In this document: piece after piece, positions 1-7,783 of the stretch | Position numbering within the stretch: the first letter of the stretch is position 1 | How the letters are laid out: every line of letters starts with the position of its first letter | Origin: an uncultured Isosphaeraceae bacterium | Lineage (GTDB): Bacteria > Planctomycetota > Planctomycetia > Isosphaerales > Isosphaeraceae | DNA length: 64,000 bases | Reading direction: 5' to 3' | Assembly (NCBI GenBank): GCA_945957605.1 | Contig: CAMFLR010000007.1 | Location: forward strand, 248,001-312,000 | Made by a program: the position numbers and the translations under genes | The notes under the pieces: generated by a model | Seen by the model: only the letters and a program-made list of their open reading frames with translations | What the model was told of the DNA's origin: nothing | Databases searched by the model: none

Positions 1-1
1 T

Positions 2-781
2 GTTGGTACGTTTTGGTTTGCGTGGGTTCCTGGCAAGAACTTTCTCGCCACTCGCCCGCTTTCCGTCACGCCGCCTGCCGGATGGACCGACACCATTACG
101 CACCAGGGAGACGGCGATGGATTCGCGATTCAATTTGTCGCCACGAGTGCAGCGAATGGTATACAACCGGGCGGCTCGCTGAACTTCTCCTTCACTAGCG
201 CAGACACGCCCGCGTCAATCGTCGGCAATTCTGCATTTGAATCCGGAACGCCCGCCGCAACTTCGTTCGTTTATCCAGGCGCACCGTTCAGTGATGCAGG
301 ACATCAATTCGTTGCCACGCTCGCGTCATCGACGCCACCTCCGCCCGTCGTGACACCACTGGTTACGCTTACTGGTGTTACTGAAGTGAAGAACAAGAAG
401 CATCTCGTCAACGAGCTTGTGATTGGCCTCAGTGGCTCGGTGAACGCCATTCAGGCTAGGAACGTTGCGGCATATCAGTTGACGGCAGCCAACGCACGCG
501 GCTCGTTCAGCGCGAGGAACTCACCTGTAATCAAGCTCAGTTCGGCTCTTTACGATGCCGCGAACCATACGATCACACTCACGCTCAGGAAGCCGATTGC
601 TTCCTCTAAACCAGCCGAGCTCATCGTCGACGGCAGTCCACCATCGGGGCTGCAGGACAGTTCCGGCCGACTGATCGACGGTGACCATGACGGAACCGCC
701 GGTGGAAACGCTTTCGCCGTGATTCGCAACACAGGCGTAGTCTTAAACCCAGCGGCACCTCGTGCTCCAAACGGGAAGTGA
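2..781 (+). CDS. C-terminal part of a secreted/surface protein (5' end outside window)
   Basis: An open frame enters from the left edge and ends at a TGA, giving about 259 residues with no start in the window. The first part is a beta-rich, Gly/Thr/Ser-rich stretch typical of extracellular domains. A proline linker (TPPPPVVTP, about residue 112) leads into a roughly 130-residue C-terminal module that starts VTLTGVTEVKNKKHLV and contains LQDSSGRLIDGDHDGT. From memory, this module (a strand-rich region, then GLQDxxGRLIDGDxxG) recurs at the C-termini of planctomycete surface proteins; I know no function for it, though the Asp-rich loop could bind calcium. No enzyme motif is visible. The convergent neighbour at 983-4108 is also a surface protein. 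Confident that it is coding and extracellular; function unknown. Confidence 0.7.
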   Translation, partial: VGTFWFAWVPGKNFLATRPLSVTPPAGWTDTITHQGDGDGFAIQFVATSAANGIQPGGSLNFSFTSADTPASIVGNSAFESGTPAATSFVYPGAPFSDAGHQFVATLASSTPPPPVVTPLVTLTGVTEVKNKKHLVNELVIGLSGSVNAIQARNVAAYQLTAANARGSFSARNSPVIKLSSALYDAANHTITLTLRKPIASSKPAELIVDGSPPSGLQDSSGRLIDGDHDGTAGGNAFAVIRNTGVVLNPAAPRAPNGK

Positions 782-929
782 GCCAACACACGCACAAGGA
801 ATTGTGCATGGCAATACGATTCATGATTGATCGCGCTAAAGTTCTTGTGGATTGTCAGTGAACGACATCTCGGAATTGCATTGGAACGAGAAGGGGGCTG
901 TTTCTCCATCGTGTTCACCACATTGCTCA

Positions 930-959
930 GCTCGGACCTGCTTGCACCCAGGTCCGAGC
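930..959. terminator. Bidirectional hairpin between convergent genes
   Basis: A perfect 11-bp inverted repeat (GCTCGGACCTG / CAGGTCCGAGC) encloses an 8-nt loop. It lies 149 bp after the + strand stop and 24 bp after the - strand stop of the 983-4108 gene. Neither flank has a clear T-run, so it is not a textbook intrinsic terminator, but its placement between two converging stops fits a shared transcription end or 3' stabilising structure. Confidence 0.6.
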
Positions 960-982
960 CGAGCATCAGTGACCAAACGCCG

Positions 983-2220
983 TTATGAAGTAACGGTCGC
1001 TGTACCGCTCGCCGTCACCTTGCGATTTTGATTATCGGTGACCTGAATATTGAACGTGTAAGTTCCGGCCGCGGTATACGTGTGCGTTCCCAAGACGTCG
1101 AACGTCCCAGAACCGGCGAGCGTTACGGTTGTGCTCGGTGTCGAGATTCCGTCGCCCCAGTCGATCGAGGCCGTGAAATCTGACGCGCTTATATTCGGGG
1201 CGGAGTCGGTAAACGTCGCCAGAACGGCGTCAACGAATGCCAGATTTACGACGGCACTCACGGGTTTGGTCGTCAAGTTTTGTGGCCCGCTGGCGGTGGA
1301 ACCCGAGACAGTCGCCGTCGTGCTGGAAGTTGCCTTTGTGTTGCCGGGACCAGTCACGTCGAGCGAAACATTAAGAGACCCGCCGTTCGCATAGGTGTGG
1401 CCTCCAAGGATCAGGTAATTTCCCGATCCGATCGAGGCGATCAAACCGTTGGATGTCGTGCCATCGCCCCAGCCAATTGTGGCGGCGAAATCGGAAAGGC
1501 TTACGTTCGGATCCGAATCGCTAAATGTTCCAATCGTTTGATTCGCAAACGCCTGGCCCGCCGTGGCGCTGAAAGGCTGCGCGACGAGGTTCTGCGGCCC
1601 GATATTACCGGAAGAGACCGTCGCCGTGCCACTAGCGGTCGCCTTTGTGTTTCCCGGACCAGTCACGTCAAGCGAAACAGGGTATGAGCCGCCCGACGTA
1701 TAAGTGTGACTTGCCAGAATGATGTAATTACCCGAACCGAGCGACGCGATGATGCCGTTCGACGTGCTGCCATCGCCCCAGCCGATTGTGGCTGCGAAAT
1801 CGCTGGGCTTCGCGTTGGGATCGGAGTCTGTGAAGGTGCCGACCGACTGATTGGAAAACGCCTGACCAGCCGTCGCGGTTATCGCCTGCACCACGAGATT
1901 TTGAGGTCCAATGTTGGGAGCCGTAACCGTCGCCGTATTGCTTCCCGTGGCCTTGGTGCCATGAGGATCTGTCGCCTGGACGGACACCGTGTACGACCCG
2001 GCCGTTGCGTAGGTGTGCGACCCCGCGACGAGGAAGCTGCCCGGCGTACTGGAGGCGGATACAGTTCCAGGGGAGGTCGTGCCGTCGCCCCAGTTGATCG
2101 TTGCCGAGAACTGTGCGGGATTGGCGTTGATATCAGAGTCCGTCATCGTGGCGACGGTCACACTTGTCAGGGCCTGGCCGACAAGTGCGCTTACCGGTTG
2201 CACCTGGACATTCAACTGGG
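983..2220 (-). repeat. Four tandem ~312-bp repeats encoding PKD-like domains
   Basis: Four consecutive units of about 312 bp lie in the 3' part of the surface-protein gene. Unit boundaries, marked by the GPQNL or equivalent strand, fall near 1285, 1600, 1912 and 2220. The two middle units are the most alike at the protein level (TATAGQAFSNQ versus SATAGQAFANQ; DVTGPGNTKAT in both), suggesting recent duplication; the outer two are more diverged. Confidence 0.75.
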
Positions 2221-4108
2221 ACGCCGCGGCGATATTGATCGTAACGTTCTCGTTGGATAGCCCTTGGATGCTCTTGACGATCACTGGCTGCGCATTGCCG
2301 GGGGTTACCGGCGCCACGACTTGAATGTGCTCATTATCGAGCACAGCGAAACCGGCTGGACCCACCAACTGTCCACCGATGGTTACACCCTCAACCAGCG
2401 AAGGATAAAATCCCGTGCCTGTGATGATGAATTCTCCGCCCGGTTGAACGGTCGGCACGCTCACGCTGGCAACGTTAGGGTTGTCAAGTTGGCGGGTATC
2501 ACCGAAGGGAAGCGGGACGATATTCTTCTTCTCGAATTGGTACGTCGTTGGCCCCGTCATCGGCCCGATGTCCGCATAGGAGACATAGGTGAGCTGCGTC
2601 TGATTGGCGAAGTAGTCGCTAAAAGGCACGCGCCAAATCCACGACGTATTCGCAGTGTACTGCGAAAGGTTTTCGCTATTGGAAACGAATAACCAGTTCG
2701 TCTTGCCGATGTCAAAAATCGGGAAGTACTGAACGGTGATCGAAGGAACTTGATAGGTGGTGCTGCTTGAGAGACTCAAGTTCGTATTGAACGAAGCATT
2801 GAAGCCCGTCGATTGGTTCCATCCAATCGAACCGCTGAAATTCTGGCTCACGCTATTGGTGTATTGGGTGATCGGCCCACCGGTTGAAGCCGGACTGGGC
2901 TGGATGATTGGAATCGAATTCAGCTTCGGCGAATTGAGATCTTGGATGCCAGCGCCAACACCCACCTGGCCGATGTCTTCGAGTCCACTCGACTGTGCCT
3001 CCTGGGTCACATAAAAGAGGTCTTGTTGCTGGTCGAATGAGCGAACAGCGTAGACCGTGTCGGTGAATAGGGTTTGATCGCCCTGGTTGTCTGAGTAGAG
3101 CGTTGAGGTCGAATACGCATGTGCCAGATCAATGAGATTGTTGCTATCTTCGGGGCTGCCGACCGGTGCAGAAGAAGTACTTGCCGGTGCTGACGTGAAG
3201 AGTTTGTTGAAGTAAATCCTGTCGCTTTTGCGAAGGGCTTGAGTTCCGGCCAGACGCTCTGCGTGCGAAGTTGCGACATCAGCCACCGGCAAGACGACGG
3301 AGACACTGAAATTCGCCTTACCACCAATGGTGGTTTTTCGGAACGAGACCAGATCGGCCCGGCTGGAACCTGACAGGTCGACAGGCCTCGGATCGCCGAG
3401 CAGACTCGCCAGAGCGTTGGCGTCGCTTTGCGTGGGATTCGCAATGGTCACCGCTTGCCCGTTGTCGTAATCGTTCTTGAGCAGTGAAACCGTGCTGGGA
3501 TTTTGTAGGTCCGCTGCGCCGATGAGTGCCGGCCCGGCGAATTTCAGTGACATGAGCGCATAAGCCTTCGCCACTCGCTTAACACCCGCACCGCTGGCCG
3601 CCGCACTCACCTGAACGACGCCCAGGTTTTCCAAGAAGATCGTTTGGTTTCGCCCAATGCCGCCGTCAAAGGTGTCGCGGCCTTGCGTTCCGATCAACGT
3701 GTCATTCCCATCGTCGCCAATAAGTGTGTTCGGACCAGACCCTCCGCGCAACCGATCATTCCCCGCGCCGCCGTCGATCCGAGTCGGCAACGTGATTCGC
3801 GGATCAACCACAACTGAATCGGCCCCCGCACCTGTGCTAATATCAATTCTGGCGACCGGCCCGAAAGCGCCTAGGCTTTTGCCGTGCGAGACAACTCGAA
3901 CAAAACCATTGAACTTTGTCGGTAGAATCTGAATCTGATCGGCCTTCGCAGTCCCTTCCACGAACAAGGTGTCGCCAGTGACAGCCACCTGAATTGCAGC
4001 GCTTAAACTCGCCGGCCCCGTGAGCGCCAATCTCGATTCGAGCGATTCCATCGCAGGACGAGCAGAGCGGCGGCGTAACTTGACGTTGCGGTTGCGAGGT
4101 GCAGTCAT
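983..4108 (-). CDS. Large surface protein with LEPR-like N-terminus, calcium-binding repeats, IPT and PKD-like repeats
   Basis: About 1041 residues. I place the start at the ATG at 4108, with GGAAA 7 nt upstream, because the basic N-terminus and the motif MESLESRLALTG then sit at the usual place for the planctomycete LEPR-type export signal. An in-frame extension to 4312 adds 68 unconvincing residues. Order: basic N-terminus; haemolysin-type calcium-binding repeats near residues 110-150 (GGAGNDRLRGG, GDDGNDTLIG); a long region of unknown fold; an IPT/TIG domain (QPGGEFIITGTGFYP) near 620-700; then four PKD-like repeats of about 105 residues, each with a GDGxxS/T core and HTYxxxGxY strand, to the C-terminus. 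Probably a cell-surface adhesion or matrix protein. No catalytic motif seen. Confidence 0.8.
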   Translation of the reverse strand: MTAPRNRNVKLRRRSARPAMESLESRLALTGPASLSAAIQVAVTGDTLFVEGTAKADQIQILPTKFNGFVRVVSHGKSLGAFGPVARIDISTGAGADSVVVDPRITLPTRIDGGAGNDRLRGGSGPNTLIGDDGNDTLIGTQGRDTFDGGIGRNQTIFLENLGVVQVSAAASGAGVKRVAKAYALMSLKFAGPALIGAADLQNPSTVSLLKNDYDNGQAVTIANPTQSDANALASLLGDPRPVDLSGSSRADLVSFRKTTIGGKANFSVSVVLPVADVATSHAERLAGTQALRKSDRIYFNKLFTSAPASTSSAPVGSPEDSNNLIDLAHAYSTSTLYSDNQGDQTLFTDTVYAVRSFDQQQDLFYVTQEAQSSGLEDIGQVGVGAGIQDLNSPKLNSIPIIQPSPASTGGPITQYTNSVSQNFSGSIGWNQSTGFNASFNTNLSLSSSTTYQVPSITVQYFPIFDIGKTNWLFVSNSENLSQYTANTSWIWRVPFSDYFANQTQLTYVSYADIGPMTGPTTYQFEKKNIVPLPFGDTRQLDNPNVASVSVPTVQPGGEFIITGTGFYPSLVEGVTIGGQLVGPAGFAVLDNEHIQVVAPVTPGNAQPVIVKSIQGLSNENVTINIAAASQLNVQVQPVSALVGQALTSVTVATMTDSDINANPAQFSATINWGDGTTSPGTVSASSTPGSFLVAGSHTYATAGSYTVSVQATDPHGTKATGSNTATVTAPNIGPQNLVVQAITATAGQAFSNQSVGTFTDSDPNAKPSDFAATIGWGDGSTSNGIIASLGSGNYIILASHTYTSGGSYPVSLDVTGPGNTKATASGTATVSSGNIGPQNLVAQPFSATAGQAFANQTIGTFSDSDPNVSLSDFAATIGWGDGTTSNGLIASIGSGNYLILGGHTYANGGSLNVSLDVTGPGNTKATSSTTATVSGSTASGPQNLTTKPVSAVVNLAFVDAVLATFTDSAPNISASDFTASIDWGDGISTPSTTVTLAGSGTFDVLGTHTYTAAGTYTFNIQVTDNQNRKVTASGTATVTS

Positions 4109-4789
4109 GAAAGTGTTTCCGCGTAGTGAGTTCCGTTGCTCTACCGCTAATCGGACGGCTTCGTTGCGGCCGGGGTGGTTCAGACCGGCTTGTTCAAACC
4201 GTTCGTCTTGGTTTAGTAATGCCAAGATAATTGAGAAAACGTTGAGCCTGCCACTCTCGTGACACAGTGGTGACCGCAGGTCGAACGGATGCGGCATCAC
4301 TCCCTGTTGCATAAGGGTTACAGGTGTACCGACCGCCTCCGCTTAGCTCTGCTTGCCCAAGATAATGCGTTCTTTGAAACGAACGCGGTGGTCTTCAGAA
4401 GACGGGGGAAGGTTTAAGTCATGACGTCGCTGATAGTTAGGATGATGAATGCGATTTCGGCATTGAGCAAAAAATGTCGATCGATTTCGCCCAATAACTC
4501 GATAGCATCCACCGAATGCATCTCTGACCGCAAGGCGTGGAGAAAGTCGATTATGATTGGTCAGGGCGATGACCTCTGAAGGGGCTCAGTGAATTGCTGC
4601 GAGTTTCCTCTCGACTGGCTTCTGGTCTTCGGGGAATCCACACTGAATGACGATAAACAGTTCCAAAGATGAATTGGATTGGTGAATGTTTAGGAATAAG
4701 CTAGGTGTGTAATCGTCGTTATATATGGGATTGCAAAAATCGTGGCATGAGTTCAGTTCAGGCTCAAGAAGGGGCGGAGTTGGTCAGCG
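4109..4789. other. Divergent intergenic region
   Basis: 681 bp between the divergent surface-protein gene and the adenylation cassette, so it should carry promoters for both. It is more AT-rich toward 4700, with a TATATAT run near 4730 about 55 bp before the + strand start. I see no convincing -35/-10 pair, structured RNA or small gene. The overlapping frame beginning near 4705 is a shadow. Confidence 0.4.
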
Positions 4790-5593
4790 ATGACAGAAAC
4801 ACGCGAATCGCCAGTGGTCAAGGCGGCCGCTCGGGCTTATCGAGAAACGCGATTTTATTCCGACACATATGCAAGCGAGCCGACGACTCTATCAGAAGTC
4901 TCGTTCCTCTCGGGCGCCGACTTCCATCGCGCATCGGGGCTGCTTGATTGCGTGATCAATCGCGATGCCATCATCGGCATTTTGCCTCCATTTTCGCGTG
5001 ATGCAAGCCGGTTGCCGTTCGTCGTACCCGAGGACGAAGCCGAACTCGCACTCAGGCAAAGGCGCATCGTGCGAGCATTCGAAGACCTCGGAGTCGAATT
5101 CTCCGAAACTCCACGATTCGCGATCGTCGCCGACGACCGTCGCGGCCCGTTTGCTTGCGAAGTCGCCAAAGGGCTGTACTGGGAAGGACTGCAAACTTCG
5201 ATGATTCACCATAACGGTTCAACCGATGACCTGATTCGATCGGTCGATGAACTGAGGCCCGACTTCGTCGTACTGACCTGCGCACGCCATCTGCGAAATC
5301 GCCTGGAAAGGCCCAGAAAAACGGTCATCATCGCCGAACATTGCGGCGATTTTTCGATCGAAGATCTCGCATTTCCTGCGCTTCTTTATGCGGACGGAGC
5401 CGACCTCATTGGTTCTCGCGGGGCAGGACGACATTGGTACGACTTCGACAATGATCAGCTTTGGCTGGAGACCAATCCCCTAACGGGATTCTCACACGTC
5501 ACGAAGTCGCGAGCGTCGTGCCTCCCACTGGTTCGTTACAGCTTGGGGCGGCACGTTGCGACAGAACGCGAACCGGCGAGGGCACGGTCATGA
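4790..5593 (+). CDS. Degenerate PaaK-like (adenylate-forming) protein, function unknown
   Basis: 267 residues, ATG with GGAG about 10 nt upstream. It looks like a shortened relative of PaaK/coenzyme F390 synthetase-type enzymes: an N-terminal helical part, a middle alpha/beta section (FAIVADDRRGPFACEVAKGL; ELRPDFVVLTCARHL) and a C-terminal part whose strands (HWYDFDNDQLWLET, LPLVRYSLG) resemble the end of the adenylation core. The Ser/Gly/Thr P-loop and the YGxTE motif are absent, so catalysis is unlikely. Its stop overlaps the next start by four bases (ATGA at 5590-5593), so the two are translationally coupled and may form a pair in which this one is regulatory or binds substrate. Coding: confident. 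Family: tentative. Confidence 0.55.
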   Translation: MTETRESPVVKAAARAYRETRFYSDTYASEPTTLSEVSFLSGADFHRASGLLDCVINRDAIIGILPPFSRDASRLPFVVPEDEAELALRQRRIVRAFEDLGVEFSETPRFAIVADDRRGPFACEVAKGLYWEGLQTSMIHHNGSTDDLIRSVDELRPDFVVLTCARHLRNRLERPRKTVIIAEHCGDFSIEDLAFPALLYADGADLIGSRGAGRHWYDFDNDQLWLETNPLTGFSHVTKSRASCLPLVRYSLGRHVATEREPARARS

Positions 5594-6906
5594 CCGCCCA
5601 ATTCCAGCGTCATGACGACGGATTGGTAAGCCTCGTCGACACCAGCGAGCGTGCAGTCTCCCGGATGCGCGGGTTCTTCGGCATGTTGCATCGCGAGTTC
5701 CGATACTATCGCACCATCATGGATTGCACAGGAATTTCCCCCGAAGACTCGCCTGTTCGCACGCTGGGCAGATTTCCATCGACCACGCGCGATGAATATC
5801 GCGACTTTCTCCAGCCCGAGGCCCTCTCGCGGCTGTCGCGCAGCCGGTTCGTTTGCGACTACAGCTCGGGATCGACAGGTAAATGTGTCTTGCGCCTGGC
5901 AACACCTGCCGATGAACTCGCCGAGCAGGCGATCACCGAGCAAGTTTTTCACCGCGCCGGCATGAAACGTGGCGACCACTTCGTTTGCTGTGACGTCGGA
6001 TTTCCCGAGATTTACGACTTCTACTTTCGGGCTGCGCGAGCGCTCGGCGTCCGCCGGACAACGTATCTCCACCTGAATCGCGATTATGAACGGTCGCTTG
6101 AGCCAATCCTTCGTCTCGCGCCCGATGTCCTTCTCACGCTACCAAGTTTGCTCGCGCGGTTCTGGCCGCACATTCGATCACTTTGGCCAAAAGGCGAAGC
6201 ACCAATCCGCTCACTGATTTTCATGGGCGAACCAATGCAGCCTGGCTTTCGGCAAGAGGTCGCCGAAACACTGGGCTGTGGCGTCTTTTCGTTTTACGGC
6301 ACAACTGAATCGGGCGGGCTCGCTGGCGAGTGCGTCCGCGGCTGCGGCGGCCATTTCGACCCATCGCTGGTCGGCGTGACGATCGTGGAACCCCAATTCG
6401 TCGACGAGCAAACCGTTCAGGGTGAACTTTTACTGACGAGCTGGCATCTACGCGATAACCCCGTGGTGAAATACCGCGTCGGCGATATTGTGCGGGTGAC
6501 GATTCGTCCCTGCGCCTGTGGCGAGTCGACACCTCGGATCACGCTCGTCGAACGTACGCACGAAGGATTCGTGCTCGCCGGCCTCAAGCTACGGTACCAA
6601 ACAGTGCTCGAAGCGCTGAAACGCGTTACGGGAGAGTTGGATTTACTTACGATCACGCTGCGCGACCTGCCGGAAAGAGACGGGCACACGTTAATGCAAG
6701 TCGGCCTGCCTCGACGGTTCGAATCGTGGCAGCCACAATTGCTCGACGCGCTGCGTTTCGAGATATTCGAACTCGACGATCTTTACCAGTTTGGCCTCGT
6801 GCGATTCGAGCTGGACTTTTTTGACAACGACTCGCTCGAAATGCGAAAGCTTCGCCGCGTTGTCGATCTTCGCGTCTTGCCCGGTGCAGCATTGACCGAC
6901 GAATGA
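5590..6906 (+). CDS. PaaK-like adenylate-forming ligase
   Basis: 438 residues from the ATG that overlaps the upstream stop (ATGA). A longer frame upstream is ignored because it runs through the previous gene. It has the adenylation motifs: P-loop YSSGSTGK near residues 94-101, YGTTESGG near 237-244, and YRVGDIVRV near 294-302, followed by CACGESTPRI, which in PaaK/F390-synthetase relatives is a Cys-rich, often metal-binding segment. CVRGCGG adds further cysteines. Length matches the PaaK family (about 430). The expected chemistry is ATP-dependent activation of a carboxylic acid to an acyl-AMP and then a thioester or amide; the substrate cannot be read from sequence. It belongs to the 4790-9269 cassette. 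Confidence 0.75.
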   Translation: MTAQFQRHDDGLVSLVDTSERAVSRMRGFFGMLHREFRYYRTIMDCTGISPEDSPVRTLGRFPSTTRDEYRDFLQPEALSRLSRSRFVCDYSSGSTGKCVLRLATPADELAEQAITEQVFHRAGMKRGDHFVCCDVGFPEIYDFYFRAARALGVRRTTYLHLNRDYERSLEPILRLAPDVLLTLPSLLARFWPHIRSLWPKGEAPIRSLIFMGEPMQPGFRQEVAETLGCGVFSFYGTTESGGLAGECVRGCGGHFDPSLVGVTIVEPQFVDEQTVQGELLLTSWHLRDNPVVKYRVGDIVRVTIRPCACGESTPRITLVERTHEGFVLAGLKLRYQTVLEALKRVTGELDLLTITLRDLPERDGHTLMQVGLPRRFESWQPQLLDALRFEIFELDDLYQFGLVRFELDFFDNDSLEMRKLRRVVDLRVLPGAALTDE

Positions 6907-7102
6907 TTTGATTGTGCATCAATATTATGACGGTTCGAGCGAAGTAACGATTCAGACATCGAAGCCGCTTGAACCTGACCGGCTTTGCCTCTAGCGTATT
7001 TGCATCAAAGGGCGATGGCCCACGGCTGTTTCCCGCCGAGCCCGGGAGACTTTCCCCCATTTCGGCACGCTCTTGCGACTTGGCTCAGGCTGGAGATCAT
7101 CG

Positions 7103-7783
7103 GTGAGCACTTACTCGAAGAATTCGCCCGGCGAGCGCTTGACCTATCCTGCACGAAACCTCGACAAATACCGCGGCGAACAGTTCTGTCTCCGCATCAC
7201 ACCAGGGAACATCGACCTCGACCGGTGCTTCTTCGTCTATCTCGACGAGTTATACGAAGGGCTTTCCATACGTGAGCTTTTCTATACATACTTCGTCACG
7301 CCCAGATCAGACCGTGTGAAGGAAATGGACGCCTGGCTCGCCCCATGGCTCCGGCTCGACCCGATGTTGCCCAAGAAGTACATGCTGTTGCAGCAGATGG
7401 CTGGCCGCGTACTTTCGCAATCGGGAAAAGTTCTGTTCCACATCAACCACGGCCCGTGTCCGGTCAATCCCTCCGAGACCGTTCGCGACCATCTCGGCAC
7501 CAGCGTATTTTCCGATGGAAGCTTCGACGACAAGATCCTCGACATCGTTCTCGAATGCGACACAGGGATGAACTACTTTCCTGAGATGGTGCAGTGGTCG
7601 CATTTTTTCCCGACCAGCACAGCAGGAGTGAAAGGGCCAGGCGATGTTGTTAAACGCAGGACGTTCATGACACGCATGGTCGTGGCCGTCGTTGCGATCA
7701 TCACCGTTCCCTTCTTGCTTTTTAGCTGCAACTGGAACGATCCGAATCGCGGAGGAGGGGGCTTCAATGGAGGAATGCTCTAA
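7103..7783 (+). CDS. Unknown protein with C-terminal membrane anchor and Gly-rich tail
   Basis: 226 residues from a GTG preceded by GGAG 7 nt upstream; an upstream TTG is weaker. I do not recognise the family. The body is soluble with many aromatic residues (LYEGLSIRELFYTYF, VLFHINHGPCPVNPSE). Near the C-terminus a basic stretch (VVKRRTFMTRM) precedes one hydrophobic segment (VVAVVAIITVPFLLF) and a short Gly/Asn-rich tail ending GGGGFNGGML, the layout of a tail-anchored membrane protein. It starts 196 bp after the ligase and overlaps the next start by 17 bp, so it probably works with the downstream transglutaminase-like protein. An alternative is that the Gly-rich tail is a processed or modified peptide. 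Confidence 0.6.
   Translation: MSTYSKNSPGERLTYPARNLDKYRGEQFCLRITPGNIDLDRCFFVYLDELYEGLSIRELFYTYFVTPRSDRVKEMDAWLAPWLRLDPMLPKKYMLLQQMAGRVLSQSGKVLFHINHGPCPVNPSETVRDHLGTSVFSDGSFDDKILDIVLECDTGMNYFPEMVQWSHFFPTSTAGVKGPGDVVKRRTFMTRMVVAVVAIITVPFLLFSCNWNDPNRGGGGFNGGML

Noticed and set aside
4705-4947. 80-codon + strand frame overlapping the first cassette gene
   Set aside because: It shares most of its length with the better-supported frame at 4790, which is coupled to the downstream ligase.
4790-6906. The two PaaK-like genes as one gene broken by a frameshift
   Set aside because: The second product alone has the length and all motifs of a complete PaaK-type enzyme, and the junction is a regular ATGA start-stop overlap, so two genes are the simpler reading.
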